Source: CBDHFQ01 sp965262565
GTDB lineage: Bacteria > Bacteroidota > Bacteroidia > J057
Direction: 5' to 3'
Assembly: GCA_965262565.1 (NCBI GenBank)
Contig: CBDHFQ010000020.1
Coordinates: 372,001-436,000 of the forward strand
DNA: 64,000 bases
Position numbers and translations under genes: made by a program. Below are positions 26,263 through 35,542 of the stretch, one piece after another; position 1 is the first letter of the stretch; each line of letters begins with the position of its first letter. The notes below the pieces were generated by a model. The model was given only the letters and a program-made list of their open reading frames with translations. It was not told the origin of the DNA and did no database searches.

Positions 26263-28671
26263 TCATGGTACCCGACTTTGATTAATTCTTGGGGATATGA
26301 TAGAATTTCGTCTGTAAGTAGAGGGAGATTGATTAGGGGATGAATTCGTGTAGGGTTGTGTATTTCTGTAGGTGGGAACGGTGTATTGTTGTTGTTGTGC
26401 CCACCATTCGCGAAATTCAGACATACTCATAATTTGCTGAAAGTGTTCACAATCCAACTTACTTCTGGAAGCATAAGAAATAGCAGGGAAAGTACTGTAT
26501 TTCCAATCTTCATAATGAGTATCCTTCATCAGCTTTTTATAAAAGGAAGCCCATAATGGCATAGCTGTCCTGGCCCCTTGACCTTGGCTCAGCGTATTGA
26601 AATGCACTCTTCTATCCTCAGCGCCTACCCATGAACCCGCTACAATATCCGGAGTACAACCTATAAACCAACCGTCAGCCTGGTCCTGAGTTGTCCCCGT
26701 TTTTCCAGCAATATCAGATCTAATGCGATATCTTGACCTTAATCCTGCGCCTGTTCCCGTATTTACGACACTTTTAAGCATATGAGTCATCATTTCTGCG
26801 GTTTCTGAAGAAATGACTCTGCGGGGAGAAATATCTTCCAACTCGTATAGCACATTGCCATGTTTATCCTCAATCCGCTGTAAAAAATGAGGAGTAACAG
26901 CCAGACCTCCATTAGTAAGGCTGGAATAGGCAGAAACCATTTCGATAAGGGACAAGTCAGCTGCACCTAGTGCTAGCGAAGGAACTGCCGGTAACTCTCC
27001 ATTAATGCCTAACCTTTTAGCAGTTTTTATTACTCGTTTGATGCCTGCCTTTAAAATTAAATTAACAGCAACGACATTAACTGAATGAGTTAAGCCCCCT
27101 TCCATAGAATATTCCCCACCATACATATCATCAGAATTTCTTGGTGTCCAATTATCGAATTTGGCAAACTCTACTTTATCATTGGAAATATAATCACAGG
27201 GAGAAAGTCCACTTTCTATGGCACCAGCATATAAGATAGGTTTAAACGTAGAACCAACCTGTCTTCTGGATCTGACATGGTCGTATTTAAAATATCTGTG
27301 ATCTATTCCACCTACCCAAGCTAAAACTTCGCCAGATGTAGGAGAGATAGCCAAAAAACCTGCATGTAAAAAATATTGATAATATATAATAGAATCCAGA
27401 GGACTCATTTCTCTATCTACCGGCCCATCCCAACTGAATATTGTCATCATTACCGGCGCCTGAAAGTTTGTCGCTATTTCTTCTTCTGATAATCCTTGTT
27501 TCTTTAATAGCCTGTATCTTTCCGTTCTTTTAATCGCCTGCTGTATCATAGGATCTTTAGAGATCTTGTTAAAATTAGGTCTGAGGCGATCAAAGTTCTT
27601 TTGCAATTTTTTCATCTCTTCAGCTACAGCTGCTTCCGCATGAGATTGAATGCGGGAATCAATGGTTGTATAAATCTTCAACCCATCTGTATAAATATTA
27701 TATTTACCACCACCCTTTTTCGTGTGTGTTTTACACCAATCATTTAATTCCTGTCTTAGATACTCCCTGAAATAAGGAGCTAAGCCAGTATTGTGATCAC
27801 GATAAGTATAAGAAAGTGTTAGTGGCCTGTCCTTTAGTATTTCAAATTGCTCAGATTTTATATAGCTGTATTTTTTCATTTGGGCCAATACGGTATTCCT
27901 CCTCGTCTTGGATCTTTCTGGATTTAGTCTGGGATTGTAAAGGGTGGTAGCTTTAAGCATTCCTACAAGAGTCGCAGCTTCTTCTATTAATAACTCACTA
28001 GTCTTCTTACCAAAAAACCTTTGAGAGGCAGCTTCTATACCAAACACATTTTCTCCGAAACTTACCGTATTCATATACATCGATAGAATTTCTTCTTTGG
28101 TGTACATTCGCTCCAATCTCTTAGCGATAAGCATCTCTTTAAACTTATTCACTGGAAGAGTGAAGTTTCCGAGATCTGTTCTGGGATACAAATTTTTAGC
28201 TAATTGTTGACTAAGGGTACTTCCTCCACCTGAGTGTTGGTCCTGGAGAACGATAGATTTAAAAAGGACACGAAATAAACTTTTAATGTCTATTCCTCCA
28301 TGCTCGTAAAAGCGTGCATCTTCTGTAGCAATCAATGCCTCGATAACATGTTTGGGGATTTTTGAAATAGAAGCCTGAGATCTATTCTTTATGTAGTACT
28401 TGCCTAAAATAGTATTATCTGAACTAAATACTTCAGAAGCCACTTCAGTTCTTATATCTCTGAGCTCGGCCCTATCTGGAAAAGGGCCAAAAACCCCATA
28501 TACAATAAGGGTGTAAAAGATGATAATGGGGAGAAATACAATGAATATCCCTATACCTAAGAGGCTAAGCCGTTTACGCGATTTAGGGTTATTTTTTTGA
28601 GCATCAATAACATATAAAACCGCCTTTTTCGTATCATCAAATAATTTAAAACCCTTTTTCTTCCCATCCAT
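26263..28671 (-). CDS. Class A penicillin-binding protein (PBP1A-like)
   Basis: An 802-residue bifunctional peptidoglycan synthase. A short cytoplasmic tail and one membrane anchor (about 37-60) precede the GT51 glycosyltransferase (ATEDARFYEHGGID with catalytic Glu, GGGSTLSQQLAKNL). The transpeptidase has STFK (in VGSTFKPILYAG), SVN and KTGTT motifs. It ends in a Gln/Pro/Asn-rich tail (about 755-802). It polymerises and cross-links glycan strands at the cytoplasmic membrane. Confidence 0.93.
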   Translation of the reverse strand: MDGKKKGFKLFDDTKKAVLYVIDAQKNNPKSRKRLSLLGIGIFIVFLPIIIFYTLIVYGVFGPFPDRAELRDIRTEVASEVFSSDNTILGKYYIKNRSQASISKIPKHVIEALIATEDARFYEHGGIDIKSLFRVLFKSIVLQDQHSGGGSTLSQQLAKNLYPRTDLGNFTLPVNKFKEMLIAKRLERMYTKEEILSMYMNTVSFGENVFGIEAASQRFFGKKTSELLIEEAATLVGMLKATTLYNPRLNPERSKTRRNTVLAQMKKYSYIKSEQFEILKDRPLTLSYTYRDHNTGLAPYFREYLRQELNDWCKTHTKKGGGKYNIYTDGLKIYTTIDSRIQSHAEAAVAEEMKKLQKNFDRLRPNFNKISKDPMIQQAIKRTERYRLLKKQGLSEEEIATNFQAPVMMTIFSWDGPVDREMSPLDSIIYYQYFLHAGFLAISPTSGEVLAWVGGIDHRYFKYDHVRSRRQVGSTFKPILYAGAIESGLSPCDYISNDKVEFAKFDNWTPRNSDDMYGGEYSMEGGLTHSVNVVAVNLILKAGIKRVIKTAKRLGINGELPAVPSLALGAADLSLIEMVSAYSSLTNGGLAVTPHFLQRIEDKHGNVLYELEDISPRRVISSETAEMMTHMLKSVVNTGTGAGLRSRYRIRSDIAGKTGTTQDQADGWFIGCTPDIVAGSWVGAEDRRVHFNTLSQGQGARTAMPLWASFYKKLMKDTHYEDWKYSTFPAISYASRSKLDCEHFQQIMSMSEFREWWAQQQQYTVPTYRNTQPYTNSSPNQSPSTYRRNSIISPRINQSRVP

Positions 28672-28807
28672 GGTCTAACCCATTGTATGTTCCAATGTAT
28701 ATTCCAGCATGTATGTATTTCTATGACAAATAAGTGAAAAAAAATAAGAACTGCCAGAAATATACTTATCCATATAAAATATAACACGATGAAAAATTAT
28801 TCATTAT

Positions 28808-29119
28808 TCAATTCATGCTGAGATGATGTATTTGAGTCTGTGATACAATTTTGTGTACAGCAATTTCATAAATACTACAACTCACAAATTTAAATATGGG
28901 TAGCATCTCTAATACCTTTTTAACTGTGGAAATGGATTCGCCTCTGATGACCATCCAAATTTTTGATCTGTCGTAAGCTACCGTATAGCTTGAAACTACC
29001 CCTTTCAATATCAGTCTATTAATCACAGATTTTTGTTCAGGGATGAGCATGATATATTCTCTGCTCAATACTTCAGGCAATGTTAGCTCAATCTTATAAC
29101 AATCCATATTCATTAGCAA
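28808..29119 (-). CDS. Small conserved Bacteroidota protein, YciI/muconolactone-isomerase-like
   Basis: A 103-residue protein. The pattern 'xxLTLPEVxxxEYIxxIPEQ...INxLxxxGVVSSYxxxxDRSxxWMVI' looks like a dimeric alpha-beta-barrel (ferredoxin-like) domain of the muconolactone isomerase/YciI kind. I remember similar uncharacterised proteins in Cytophagales. The start may be the fifth residue (MDCYKIEL, 29107). No active-site claim is possible. It has its own likely promoter upstream. Confidence 0.65.
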   Translation of the reverse strand: MLMNMDCYKIELTLPEVLSREYIMLIPEQKSVINRLILKGVVSSYTVAYDRSKIWMVIRGESISTVKKVLEMLPIFKFVSCSIYEIAVHKIVSQTQIHHLSMN

Positions 29120-29173
29120 TATCAGGAAATTGGTATGTGTTGATGGACTGTGTAATTAGTTTGTAGGTTATTG

Positions 29174-29206
29174 CGAAAATAGGTATTAAATTTATAAAAG
29201 TCAAAA
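29174..29206 (-). promoter_or_regulatory. Promoter of the small conserved gene
   Basis: On the - strand TTTTG (29202-29206), a 20-base spacer and TATTTTCG (29174-29181), one mismatch to TAnnTTTG, about 55 bp before the start codon. Confidence 0.5.
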
Positions 29207-29283
29207 ATGTGAATATTATTTCTCATGTAATATATATGAGGATTATGTGAATACTTTGGTTATCATCTTATTAAGTTTAATTA

Positions 29284-30030
29284 TTACTTATTTAAAATAT
29301 TCAATTCGTTAATAGCTTTGATGGCCAGGTTTCTGTAATTCCTACCAATGGGAAGTTCTATTCCTGAAATTTCAACTGTAGTAGAAGAATAGGCATCGAT
29401 TTTATTTAGGGCTATAATATAAGATCTATGTATTCTAATAAATTGATTATCTGGAAGTTTTGATTCCATATGGCTAATTCTTTGATAGGCAGTTACCGTT
29501 TTTGTCGTTGTCTTTACCCGTATATAATCTTTTAAACTTTCGATGTAGAGAATCTGATTCAGAGGAATTTTAACCATCTTTTTATCCGCCTTCAAATAAA
29601 TAAACGACTCGCTGTAGGTAGGAGGAAGGTGGGTAGGTGGAGTTGGAAGATTAAACGCATGCTGGGTAGCAGGTTGAGTCTGATACACTTTGTTAATCGA
29701 CCGAAGAAATCGATCAAAAGATATAGGTTTTAGCAGGTAATCCACTACATCTAATTCATATCCTTCCAGGGCATATTCCCTGTAGGCAGTAGTAAAAATC
29801 ACTTTAGGAGGATGTTTGATATTTCTCAGCAGGTCCAGTCCGGTTAATTTGGGCATTTGTATATCTAAAAACAAGACATCCACCTGGCCTCTGGTAAGTA
29901 TGTTAAATGCTTCAATAGCATTTTCCAACCTGGCCACCAAGGTCAAGTCATCAATTTTTTCTATATAAGAACTAAGGACATCTAGGGCGAGCGGTTCATC
30001 ATCTACAATTACACAGTTCAGCTTCATCAT
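29284..30030 (-). CDS. LytTR-family response regulator
   Basis: A 248-residue regulator. The receiver domain (about 4-120) has the acidic pair VDDEP, the phospho-acceptor Asp in VLFLDIQMP (about 56) and the conserved Lys in LLKPISF. A LytTR DNA-binding domain follows (about 145-245; IPLNQILYIESLKDYIRV, FIRIHRSYIIALNKI). It starts 5 bp after the histidine kinase gene at 30036-31106 and is surely its partner. Such pairs commonly control envelope or surface genes; targets here are unknown. Confidence 0.93.
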   Translation of the reverse strand: MMKLNCVIVDDEPLALDVLSSYIEKIDDLTLVARLENAIEAFNILTRGQVDVLFLDIQMPKLTGLDLLRNIKHPPKVIFTTAYREYALEGYELDVVDYLLKPISFDRFLRSINKVYQTQPATQHAFNLPTPPTHLPPTYSESFIYLKADKKMVKIPLNQILYIESLKDYIRVKTTTKTVTAYQRISHMESKLPDNQFIRIHRSYIIALNKIDAYSSTTVEISGIELPIGRNYRNLAIKAINELNILNK

Positions 30031-30035
30031 ACTCC

Positions 30036-31106
30036 TTAATTTTCTAGGTGAATTTTTAATATTATGAGATAGGAATCAGTATCATCGAAAATATGTAATT
30101 CGTGTTTAGCAGGGTAAATGAGTTCCAATCTTCTTTGAACGTTTTTTAACCCGATTCCTCCTTTATACGCTTGTTCTTTATTAAATGAGTTTAATTGCGG
30201 ACTTCTACTATTTTCTACTTTGAAGGTGAGAACACTATGGAGAATATGTAAATTAATCGTGATCCATTTATTATCGACCTCATCACTTACTCCATGCTTG
30301 AAGCTATTTTCTATGAATGGAAGAAGTAGTAGGGGAGCAATATAGGAGGTAGACACTTCCCCTGACACGTCGAAGGCGATATCGAGACTGTTTCCATATC
30401 TGATTTTTTCTAACGCTATATAATTATGGATGCTTTCAATTTCTTTGGATAGGGGTACGAGCTTATCCTTGGTAGAATATAACATATAATTCATGAGCCC
30501 TGATAATTTAAGTACTACCTGAGGAGCATCTTGTGATTTTTGTAAGGTCAATGCATATAAATTATTGAGCGTATTAAACAGAAAGTGAGGATGAATCTGA
30601 GCTTTTAAAAACTTCAATTCCGCCTCTAATTTCTCTTTTTCCAATGCTTTATTCGTCTTTTCATTGTGATACCAATACTTTAGAATCTTAATGGCAGCCG
30701 TTAATACGACAATGAAATTGATATTTGTGATACTCTTCATTATATAATACCCATGCCAAAAATCTCCGAAATAATCTATAAAATTACTGTACCGGATGGG
30801 ATAAAGGTAATAGTAGTCAATGGTTCTCTGTACTAATCCACCCATAATCAAGGTAATAATCGAGCTTATCGTGAAAATGACATATTGCTTTTTGGCCAGA
30901 AATTTTGGGATCAATACATAAAGCGTAAAGTAAACAATCACCAATTTTACAGGTAACAGAAGTAACTCTGCAAAAAGATTAAAGGCAAATTCACTTTCTT
31001 CCTTGGTACTTAATAGCGTAAAATAACTAATATAACATACCCAAAATAAAAGATGAATGAATATTCTTCTGGCACCGTTAGCTTCGAATGGCGATATACC
31101 TTTCAT
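30036..31106 (-). CDS. LytS/AlgZ-like sensor histidine kinase
   Basis: A 356-residue membrane kinase with four hydrophobic segments in residues 15-150. A coiled coil leads to the His_kinase domain (LKAQIHPHFLFNTLNNLYAL, phospho-His in HPHFLFN near 178) and an ATPase domain (PFIENSFKHG, GGIGLKNVQRRL). It has no large extracellular sensor, so the signal probably acts in or near the membrane. It is the first gene of a two-gene operon with the LytTR regulator. Confidence 0.93.
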   Translation of the reverse strand: MKGISPFEANGARRIFIHLLFWVCYISYFTLLSTKEESEFAFNLFAELLLLPVKLVIVYFTLYVLIPKFLAKKQYVIFTISSIITLIMGGLVQRTIDYYYLYPIRYSNFIDYFGDFWHGYYIMKSITNINFIVVLTAAIKILKYWYHNEKTNKALEKEKLEAELKFLKAQIHPHFLFNTLNNLYALTLQKSQDAPQVVLKLSGLMNYMLYSTKDKLVPLSKEIESIHNYIALEKIRYGNSLDIAFDVSGEVSTSYIAPLLLLPFIENSFKHGVSDEVDNKWITINLHILHSVLTFKVENSRSPQLNSFNKEQAYKGGIGLKNVQRRLELIYPAKHELHIFDDTDSYLIILKIHLEN

Positions 31107-31413
31107 GAGTTTTATATCATTCAGATATAGGAAAATGATTATTTAATGTAAGCTTTTTGATTGATAGGAGCATAATTATCCATTTAATTTCGACAAATAA
31201 CCCTTTTATTCATATGAATAGAGTCTTTTGTTTGATAAACGGCAATTGAACAGCAATAAATGTTAAGTGTCGTGGTTGCTAGTTATACGGCAAAAATTAG
31301 GTGAAAAAATGAACCTTAATTCATAAATCGGGGTATAAATTTCTATGAACAAATAAGAATATTGTTTTCATCAATATAAATTTTTTTCATCAGTAAAGGC
31401 TTTTAGTAGCATG

Positions 31414-31445
31414 TCCCCTTCGATCTTTGATCGTTGGGGATTTTT
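31414..31445 (+). terminator. Orphan intrinsic terminator
   Basis: TCCCC and CGAT (31414-31424) pair with ATCG and GGGGA (31430-31440), with a TT/TT mismatch inside, and are followed by TTTTTATTTT. No + strand gene lies upstream within the intergenic region. Confidence 0.65.
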
Positions 31446-31585
31446 ATTTTAAGTAAAAAGTATATTGAGAGGGGGTATTTGTAAGATCTTACCTATTTTT
31501 TATCCCAAAAAACAGCACCTGTTTTATATTTTTACTTCAGAAATAGTGAATATTCTACTTACATAAATGATGTTGGCTTGTTAAA

Positions 31586-31620
31586 CACAAGAATTCCCGT
31601 AAGGGAATTTTTGTGTTTTT
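31586..31620. terminator. Hairpin downstream of the ABC-F gene
   Basis: CACAA-N-AATTCCC and GGGAATT-N-TTGTG form a 12-bp stem with a GTAA loop. TTTTT follows on the + strand; on the - strand, which carries the ABC-F gene, the tail is only TTT. Confidence 0.6.
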
Positions 31621-31629
31621 GGACTTAGC

Positions 31630-33567
31630 TCAACTCATTATTTCCTGAATTTCTTCATATTCCATCATACTACTTTCCCAAATAGTTGTCTCCTGTTCAA
31701 TTAGAAATTGTACCTGTTGATATTCATCTTTTAACAGAGTTAATTTTTCAAAATTTGAAGCTATATCTGGTTGTGCCATGGATGACTCGATCTCCTTTAA
31801 TTTATTCTCTAGTGTTGAAATAGTTTGTTCATTGGAGGCTATCTGTCTCTCTAGCTTTTTCATCCTGTTTTTTAATTGTTTCACCTGGCGAAAGTCAATT
31901 TTCTTCGCGTCGATTGAAGATATATCATCCGAACTGGATGCAGGCCTAGGACTATTTTCTATCCCAGCATCTCTTTTGGCTTTCCATACATTATATTCAG
32001 TATAGGTTCCAGGATAGGATTTGATCTGTTGATCTTCTATATACCAAATTTTGTTGGCGATAGCATCGAGGAAAAATTGATCGTGGGAGACTACGACATA
32101 AGTTCCTTCATACGCCTGCAATGCTTCGATCAGCACCTGAATGCTAGGGATATCCAGATGGTTAGTTGGCTCATCTAACAGTAGGAAATTAGCTTCGGAT
32201 AATAGTACTTTTGCCAGGGCAACTCTGGAACGTTCTCCTCCGGAAAGAACTTCAATGGACTTTTCTACTTCTTCGCCACTAAACATGAAGCATCCCAGAA
32301 CGTTTCGCAAATAAGTTTCGGTTTTATCTGCCGCATCATAAGTTATTTCTTCCAGGATGGACCTATTTCTGTTTAGGATTTCCAGTTGGTGTTGTGCAAA
32401 AAAACTCATCTCAACGAAGTGGCCTAATTGTTTTTCACCTTGAAAAGGTTCGGTTCCTGCGATAATTCTCAATAAAGTGGATTTTCCTTTTCCGTTGGCT
32501 CCGATGAGGGCAATTTTATCTCCTTTGAGAATTTCGGCTGAAGAACTTGTCAGAATTACTTTATTTCCGTAAGCTTTAGAAATGCTATTCAGCTTGAATA
32601 CTTCTTTGCCGGAAGGCCTATTCATTTGAAATGTTAAATTGAAATGAGCATCATCCGATTCAGGTTCAGGAATTCTTTCTAATTTTTCCAACATTTTAAT
32701 TTTGCTCTGGACTTGCCTGGCTTTAGATGCCTTGGCCCTAAATCGATTGATAAACTTTTCCTGGTCAGCAATATATTTTTGCTGATTTTCGTAGGCTCTC
32801 AACTGTAATTCCTGTCGTTGTTGTTTCTCTTGTAGGTAAAAAGAATAGTTTCCGTTATACACATTTAACCTTTCGTTGGCAATTTCCAGTACTTTTGCTG
32901 CTATTCTATCTATAAAATGACGATCGTGAGAGACTACAACACTACTTCCGGTGTAGGAAGTTAAATAATCTTCTAGCCATTGGATAGAAGGTAGGTCCAG
33001 ATGGTTAGTGGGCTCATCCAGTAAAAGAACATCGGGTTGCGTCAACAGCATTTTAGCCAAAAGTACTCTCATTCTCCAACCACCGGAGAATTGTTTAAAT
33101 GGCAAGAAAAAATCTTCAGTTTTAAAACCAAGTCCCCGTAAGGTACTGTGGACGTTTGCTTCAATTTTTTCCCCTCCTCTATTGGAAAAATGGGTTTGCT
33201 TTTCCTGCAAGGTTTCCAGCATATCTTCAGATACCTGACCTTTTTCCATTTGGGTTAATAATATTTCAATGTCAGCCTGAAGTTTTTTCAGTGGGGCGAA
33301 AGCCTCCATGACTACGGAAGAAATGTCTTTATCCGTTTCGTAGGATAATAAGTCTTGGTGAAAATAGGCGATAGAAAAACTCCCGGCTTTATGTACTTTG
33401 CCTTCACTGGGGTTTTTCATTCCCGCAATGATTTTTAACAGCGTCGATTTCCCTGCACCGTTTCTGCCGATCAAGCCTACACACTCTTTAGGCTGAAATT
33501 GATAACTTACCTGTTTGAAAAGCCAGCGACCACTGATGTCTACGCCAACCTGATCAAGTGCCAACAT
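31630..33567 (-). CDS. ABC-F family ATPase (Uup/EttA-like)
   Basis: A 645-residue cytosolic protein with two ABC ATPase domains and no membrane segment. Walker A: GRNGAGKST and GANGKGKST. Signatures: FSGGWRMRV and LSGGERSRVAL. Walker B: VLLLDEPTNHLD and FLLLDEPTNHLD. A charged linker (about 235-300) matches the ABC_tran_Xtn domain. The last 100 residues form a coiled coil as in Uup. Members act on ribosomes (translation factors, some giving antibiotic resistance) or bind DNA. Nothing here assigns a specific subclass. Confidence 0.92.
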   Translation of the reverse strand: MLALDQVGVDISGRWLFKQVSYQFQPKECVGLIGRNGAGKSTLLKIIAGMKNPSEGKVHKAGSFSIAYFHQDLLSYETDKDISSVVMEAFAPLKKLQADIEILLTQMEKGQVSEDMLETLQEKQTHFSNRGGEKIEANVHSTLRGLGFKTEDFFLPFKQFSGGWRMRVLLAKMLLTQPDVLLLDEPTNHLDLPSIQWLEDYLTSYTGSSVVVSHDRHFIDRIAAKVLEIANERLNVYNGNYSFYLQEKQQRQELQLRAYENQQKYIADQEKFINRFRAKASKARQVQSKIKMLEKLERIPEPESDDAHFNLTFQMNRPSGKEVFKLNSISKAYGNKVILTSSSAEILKGDKIALIGANGKGKSTLLRIIAGTEPFQGEKQLGHFVEMSFFAQHQLEILNRNRSILEEITYDAADKTETYLRNVLGCFMFSGEEVEKSIEVLSGGERSRVALAKVLLSEANFLLLDEPTNHLDIPSIQVLIEALQAYEGTYVVVSHDQFFLDAIANKIWYIEDQQIKSYPGTYTEYNVWKAKRDAGIENSPRPASSSDDISSIDAKKIDFRQVKQLKNRMKKLERQIASNEQTISTLENKLKEIESSMAQPDIASNFEKLTLLKDEYQQVQFLIEQETTIWESSMMEYEEIQEIMS

Positions 33568-33635
33568 ATTCCAAGATTTTCAAGAATTAAGTGAAATATT
33601 TACCAATTGGTTTATTAATTTTTTTCTCAAAAAAT

Positions 33636-33690
33636 ATTAGTTTTTTGCTAATTATATTATATATTGCATTAGTAAAATTAACCTTACTAA
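33636..33690 (+). promoter_or_regulatory. Inverted repeats in front of the XRE-S24 regulator (candidate operator)
   Basis: Two dyads with related half-sites: ATTAG-N7-CTAAT (33636-33652) and the perfect TTAGTAA-N8-TTACTAA (33669-33690). Both sit in the 150 bp between the ABC-F gene and the start of the regulator, where an autoregulating repressor would bind. Confidence 0.5.
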
Positions 33691-33716
33691 TTGAGTTAGA
33701 TAAAATTTTCCGGGTC

Positions 33717-34535
33717 ATGAGCGAAAAAGATAAGGCGATAATAGGTAAAAATTTAAAATTTCTGAGAAGAAAAAGCGGGTTAACGCAACAAGAACTTGCG
33801 AATGAGCTAGAAATTAGAAGATCATCCATCGGTGCTTACGAAGAGTGTCGAGCCTCTCCCAGATATGAAACCCTTGAACGCATTTCAAATTTTTTTGATG
33901 TATCTATTGACTTATTAGTGAAAGAAGATCTTTCGTTAATGTCTCCAGAAGCTTTGAGAGAGGAACAAGAGCAGCGCAAAATGGATATTGAAGGTAAGCG
34001 ATTGAGGATTTTACCTGTTTCTATTGATGATAAAGGCAGAGAACTCATCGAGTTTGTCAGTTCTCAGAAGGCGTCTGCTGGGTATTTAAATGGATTGGCT
34101 GATCCTGAATACATAGAAGAGTTACCAAAATTTCATCTGCCTATGCTGAATGAAGGAACTTATAGATCCTTTGAAATTACTGGTGATTCTATGCTTCCGC
34201 TTAAGCCAGGGACTATCATTATAGGTGAGTATGTAGATAACTGGAAGAATGTAAAAGATGGGGAGACTTATGTTATTGTCTCTGATTCGGAAGGAATAGT
34301 TTATAAAAGAGTTTATAATAGAATTGAAGATGATGGAGGGTTTCTTATTTTGAGGTCTGATAATCAGCTATATTCCACTTATGAAGTTGATATTAAAGAT
34401 GTGAGGGAGATCTGGAAGGCTAAAATGTACATTAGTTCTGAGTTTCCCGAACCTGAGATGACACTTGAAAAATTATCTACCATCGTACTGGATATTCAGC
34501 AAGAAGTCATTAAGTTAAAGGAGCCAAGAAGGTGA
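33717..34535 (+). CDS. XRE-family regulator with S24 (LexA-like) C-terminal domain
   Basis: A 272-residue protein. I start at 33717 (MSEKDKAIIGKNLK); the longer frame from 33591 adds a hydrophobic stretch inside the promoter region. Residues 8-65 are a Cro/CI helix-turn-helix (LRRKSGLTQQELANELEIRRSSIGAYEE). The C-terminal part has the S24/LexA signal-peptidase-like fold, with the Ser in GDSMLPL (about 155) and the Lys in VYKRVYN (about 198). No obvious Ala-Gly cleavage site was found, so it may act as a dimeric repressor without self-cleavage. The VanX-like gene follows 31 bp later. Confidence 0.85.
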   Translation: MSEKDKAIIGKNLKFLRRKSGLTQQELANELEIRRSSIGAYEECRASPRYETLERISNFFDVSIDLLVKEDLSLMSPEALREEQEQRKMDIEGKRLRILPVSIDDKGRELIEFVSSQKASAGYLNGLADPEYIEELPKFHLPMLNEGTYRSFEITGDSMLPLKPGTIIIGEYVDNWKNVKDGETYVIVSDSEGIVYKRVYNRIEDDGGFLILRSDNQLYSTYEVDIKDVREIWKAKMYISSEFPEPEMTLEKLSTIVLDIQQEVIKLKEPRR

Positions 34536-34566
34536 TAGTTAATCCTATTTCCCAATTTGTTTCCTT

Positions 34567-35349
34567 ATGAAAATTTATCGTCCCCTAGTTATCCTATTTC
34601 TTTTAGGACTTTTTTCATGTATCACAGATAAGTCATCAGATAAAGATTCTGAAACCAGTATCATCGATTCAAACAAAGATGATGTTGAACTCTCTATATC
34701 AGATGAGATAAATACTATAGATGATTCTATAGAAAAGGAAGCTCTTTCCCCCATTGAGCAAAAGGTAATTTCTCAGGGATTAGTAGATGTGGTAGAATTA
34801 GATTCCAGCATTAATCTAGATATCAGATATGCTACTAGAAGTAATTTTATGGGTAAAGTGCTATATAAAGGATATGATAAGTGCTTTCTTCAAGCTGAAG
34901 TAGGGAATATGTTAGTGCAAGCTCATAAATATTTAAAGGAATCTCATCCCGATTTAAGATTTTTAATTTTCGACGGAACCAGACCTCGTTCTATTCAAGT
35001 TCAGATGTGGGATAAAGTTAAAGGTACGCCCCAACAACAATATGTTGCATCACCAGGTAAAGGGTCAATGCATAATTTTGGCGCAGCAGTAGATTTGAGT
35101 TTGACTCATATTGATACAGGGGAGGTAGACATGGGGACTGAATATGATTTTTTTGGGGATAAAGCTCAGCCCAGATATGAAGAAAAATTTTTGAATGAAG
35201 GTGTACTGTCTGGCGATCAAGTTACTAATAGAAGAATTTTGCGTAGAGCTATGAATAAAGCTGGGTTTACAGGAATATTAAGTGAATGGTGGCATTTTAA
35301 TGCTTTCTCAAATAAAGAAACTCGTTCTCGGTTTAATATTGTGGAATAA
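34567..35349 (+). CDS. VanX-like D-alanyl-D-alanine dipeptidase (peptidase M15D), lipoprotein
   Basis: A 260-residue protein with a lipoprotein signal (lipobox LFSC, Cys near 18), an acidic linker (about 20-70) and an M15D dipeptidase domain. Zinc and catalytic motifs are visible: SMHNFGAAVDLS (SxHxxGxAxD, about 158-169) and the C-terminal EWWHF. FDGTRPRSIQ carries the conserved arginine. The family cleaves D-Ala-D-Ala. Together with the lipid anchor this suggests periplasmic recycling or turnover of peptidoglycan peptides rather than vancomycin resistance; no vanH or vanA gene is present. Confidence 0.88.
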   Translation: MKIYRPLVILFLLGLFSCITDKSSDKDSETSIIDSNKDDVELSISDEINTIDDSIEKEALSPIEQKVISQGLVDVVELDSSINLDIRYATRSNFMGKVLYKGYDKCFLQAEVGNMLVQAHKYLKESHPDLRFLIFDGTRPRSIQVQMWDKVKGTPQQQYVASPGKGSMHNFGAAVDLSLTHIDTGEVDMGTEYDFFGDKAQPRYEEKFLNEGVLSGDQVTNRRILRRAMNKAGFTGILSEWWHFNAFSNKETRSRFNIVE

Positions 35350-35542
35350 ATATGGTCAATTTCTCTACCAGTACTATACCTAAATGATATGTGATTGAGT
35401 AATTCTCCCTGGTTTTCATTATAACACTGACTTCTATCTGCCTAAATGATCTTTGAGTTACTCAGATTGAATAAGCGTAGTTAAGTTTTATTTTGTTCCA
35501 ATCTGGCAAATAAAATTGGTAATTATCCTTTGGGCATTCCTA

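Larger units (their letters stand above)
31107..31629. other. Intergenic region with two + strand hairpins
   Basis: These 523 bases hold no protein gene that I can support. They contain two terminator-like hairpins (listed separately) and a perfect 12-base palindrome, GTAAGATCTTAC, at 31481-31492. The first hairpin terminates + strand transcription although no + strand gene lies upstream, so a small + strand RNA could start in 31200-31400. I found no good promoter for it; TAAATTTC near 31335 is the nearest box. Confidence 0.5.

Noticed and set aside
28557..28787. 76-codon - strand frame at the start of the penicillin-binding protein gene
   Set aside because: It overlaps the real coding region in another frame and has no supporting pattern.
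34567..35349. Vancomycin-resistance role for the VanX-like protein
   Set aside because: No vanH, vanA or vanRS gene is near, and the protein is a lipoprotein in the periplasm rather than a cytosolic VanX.
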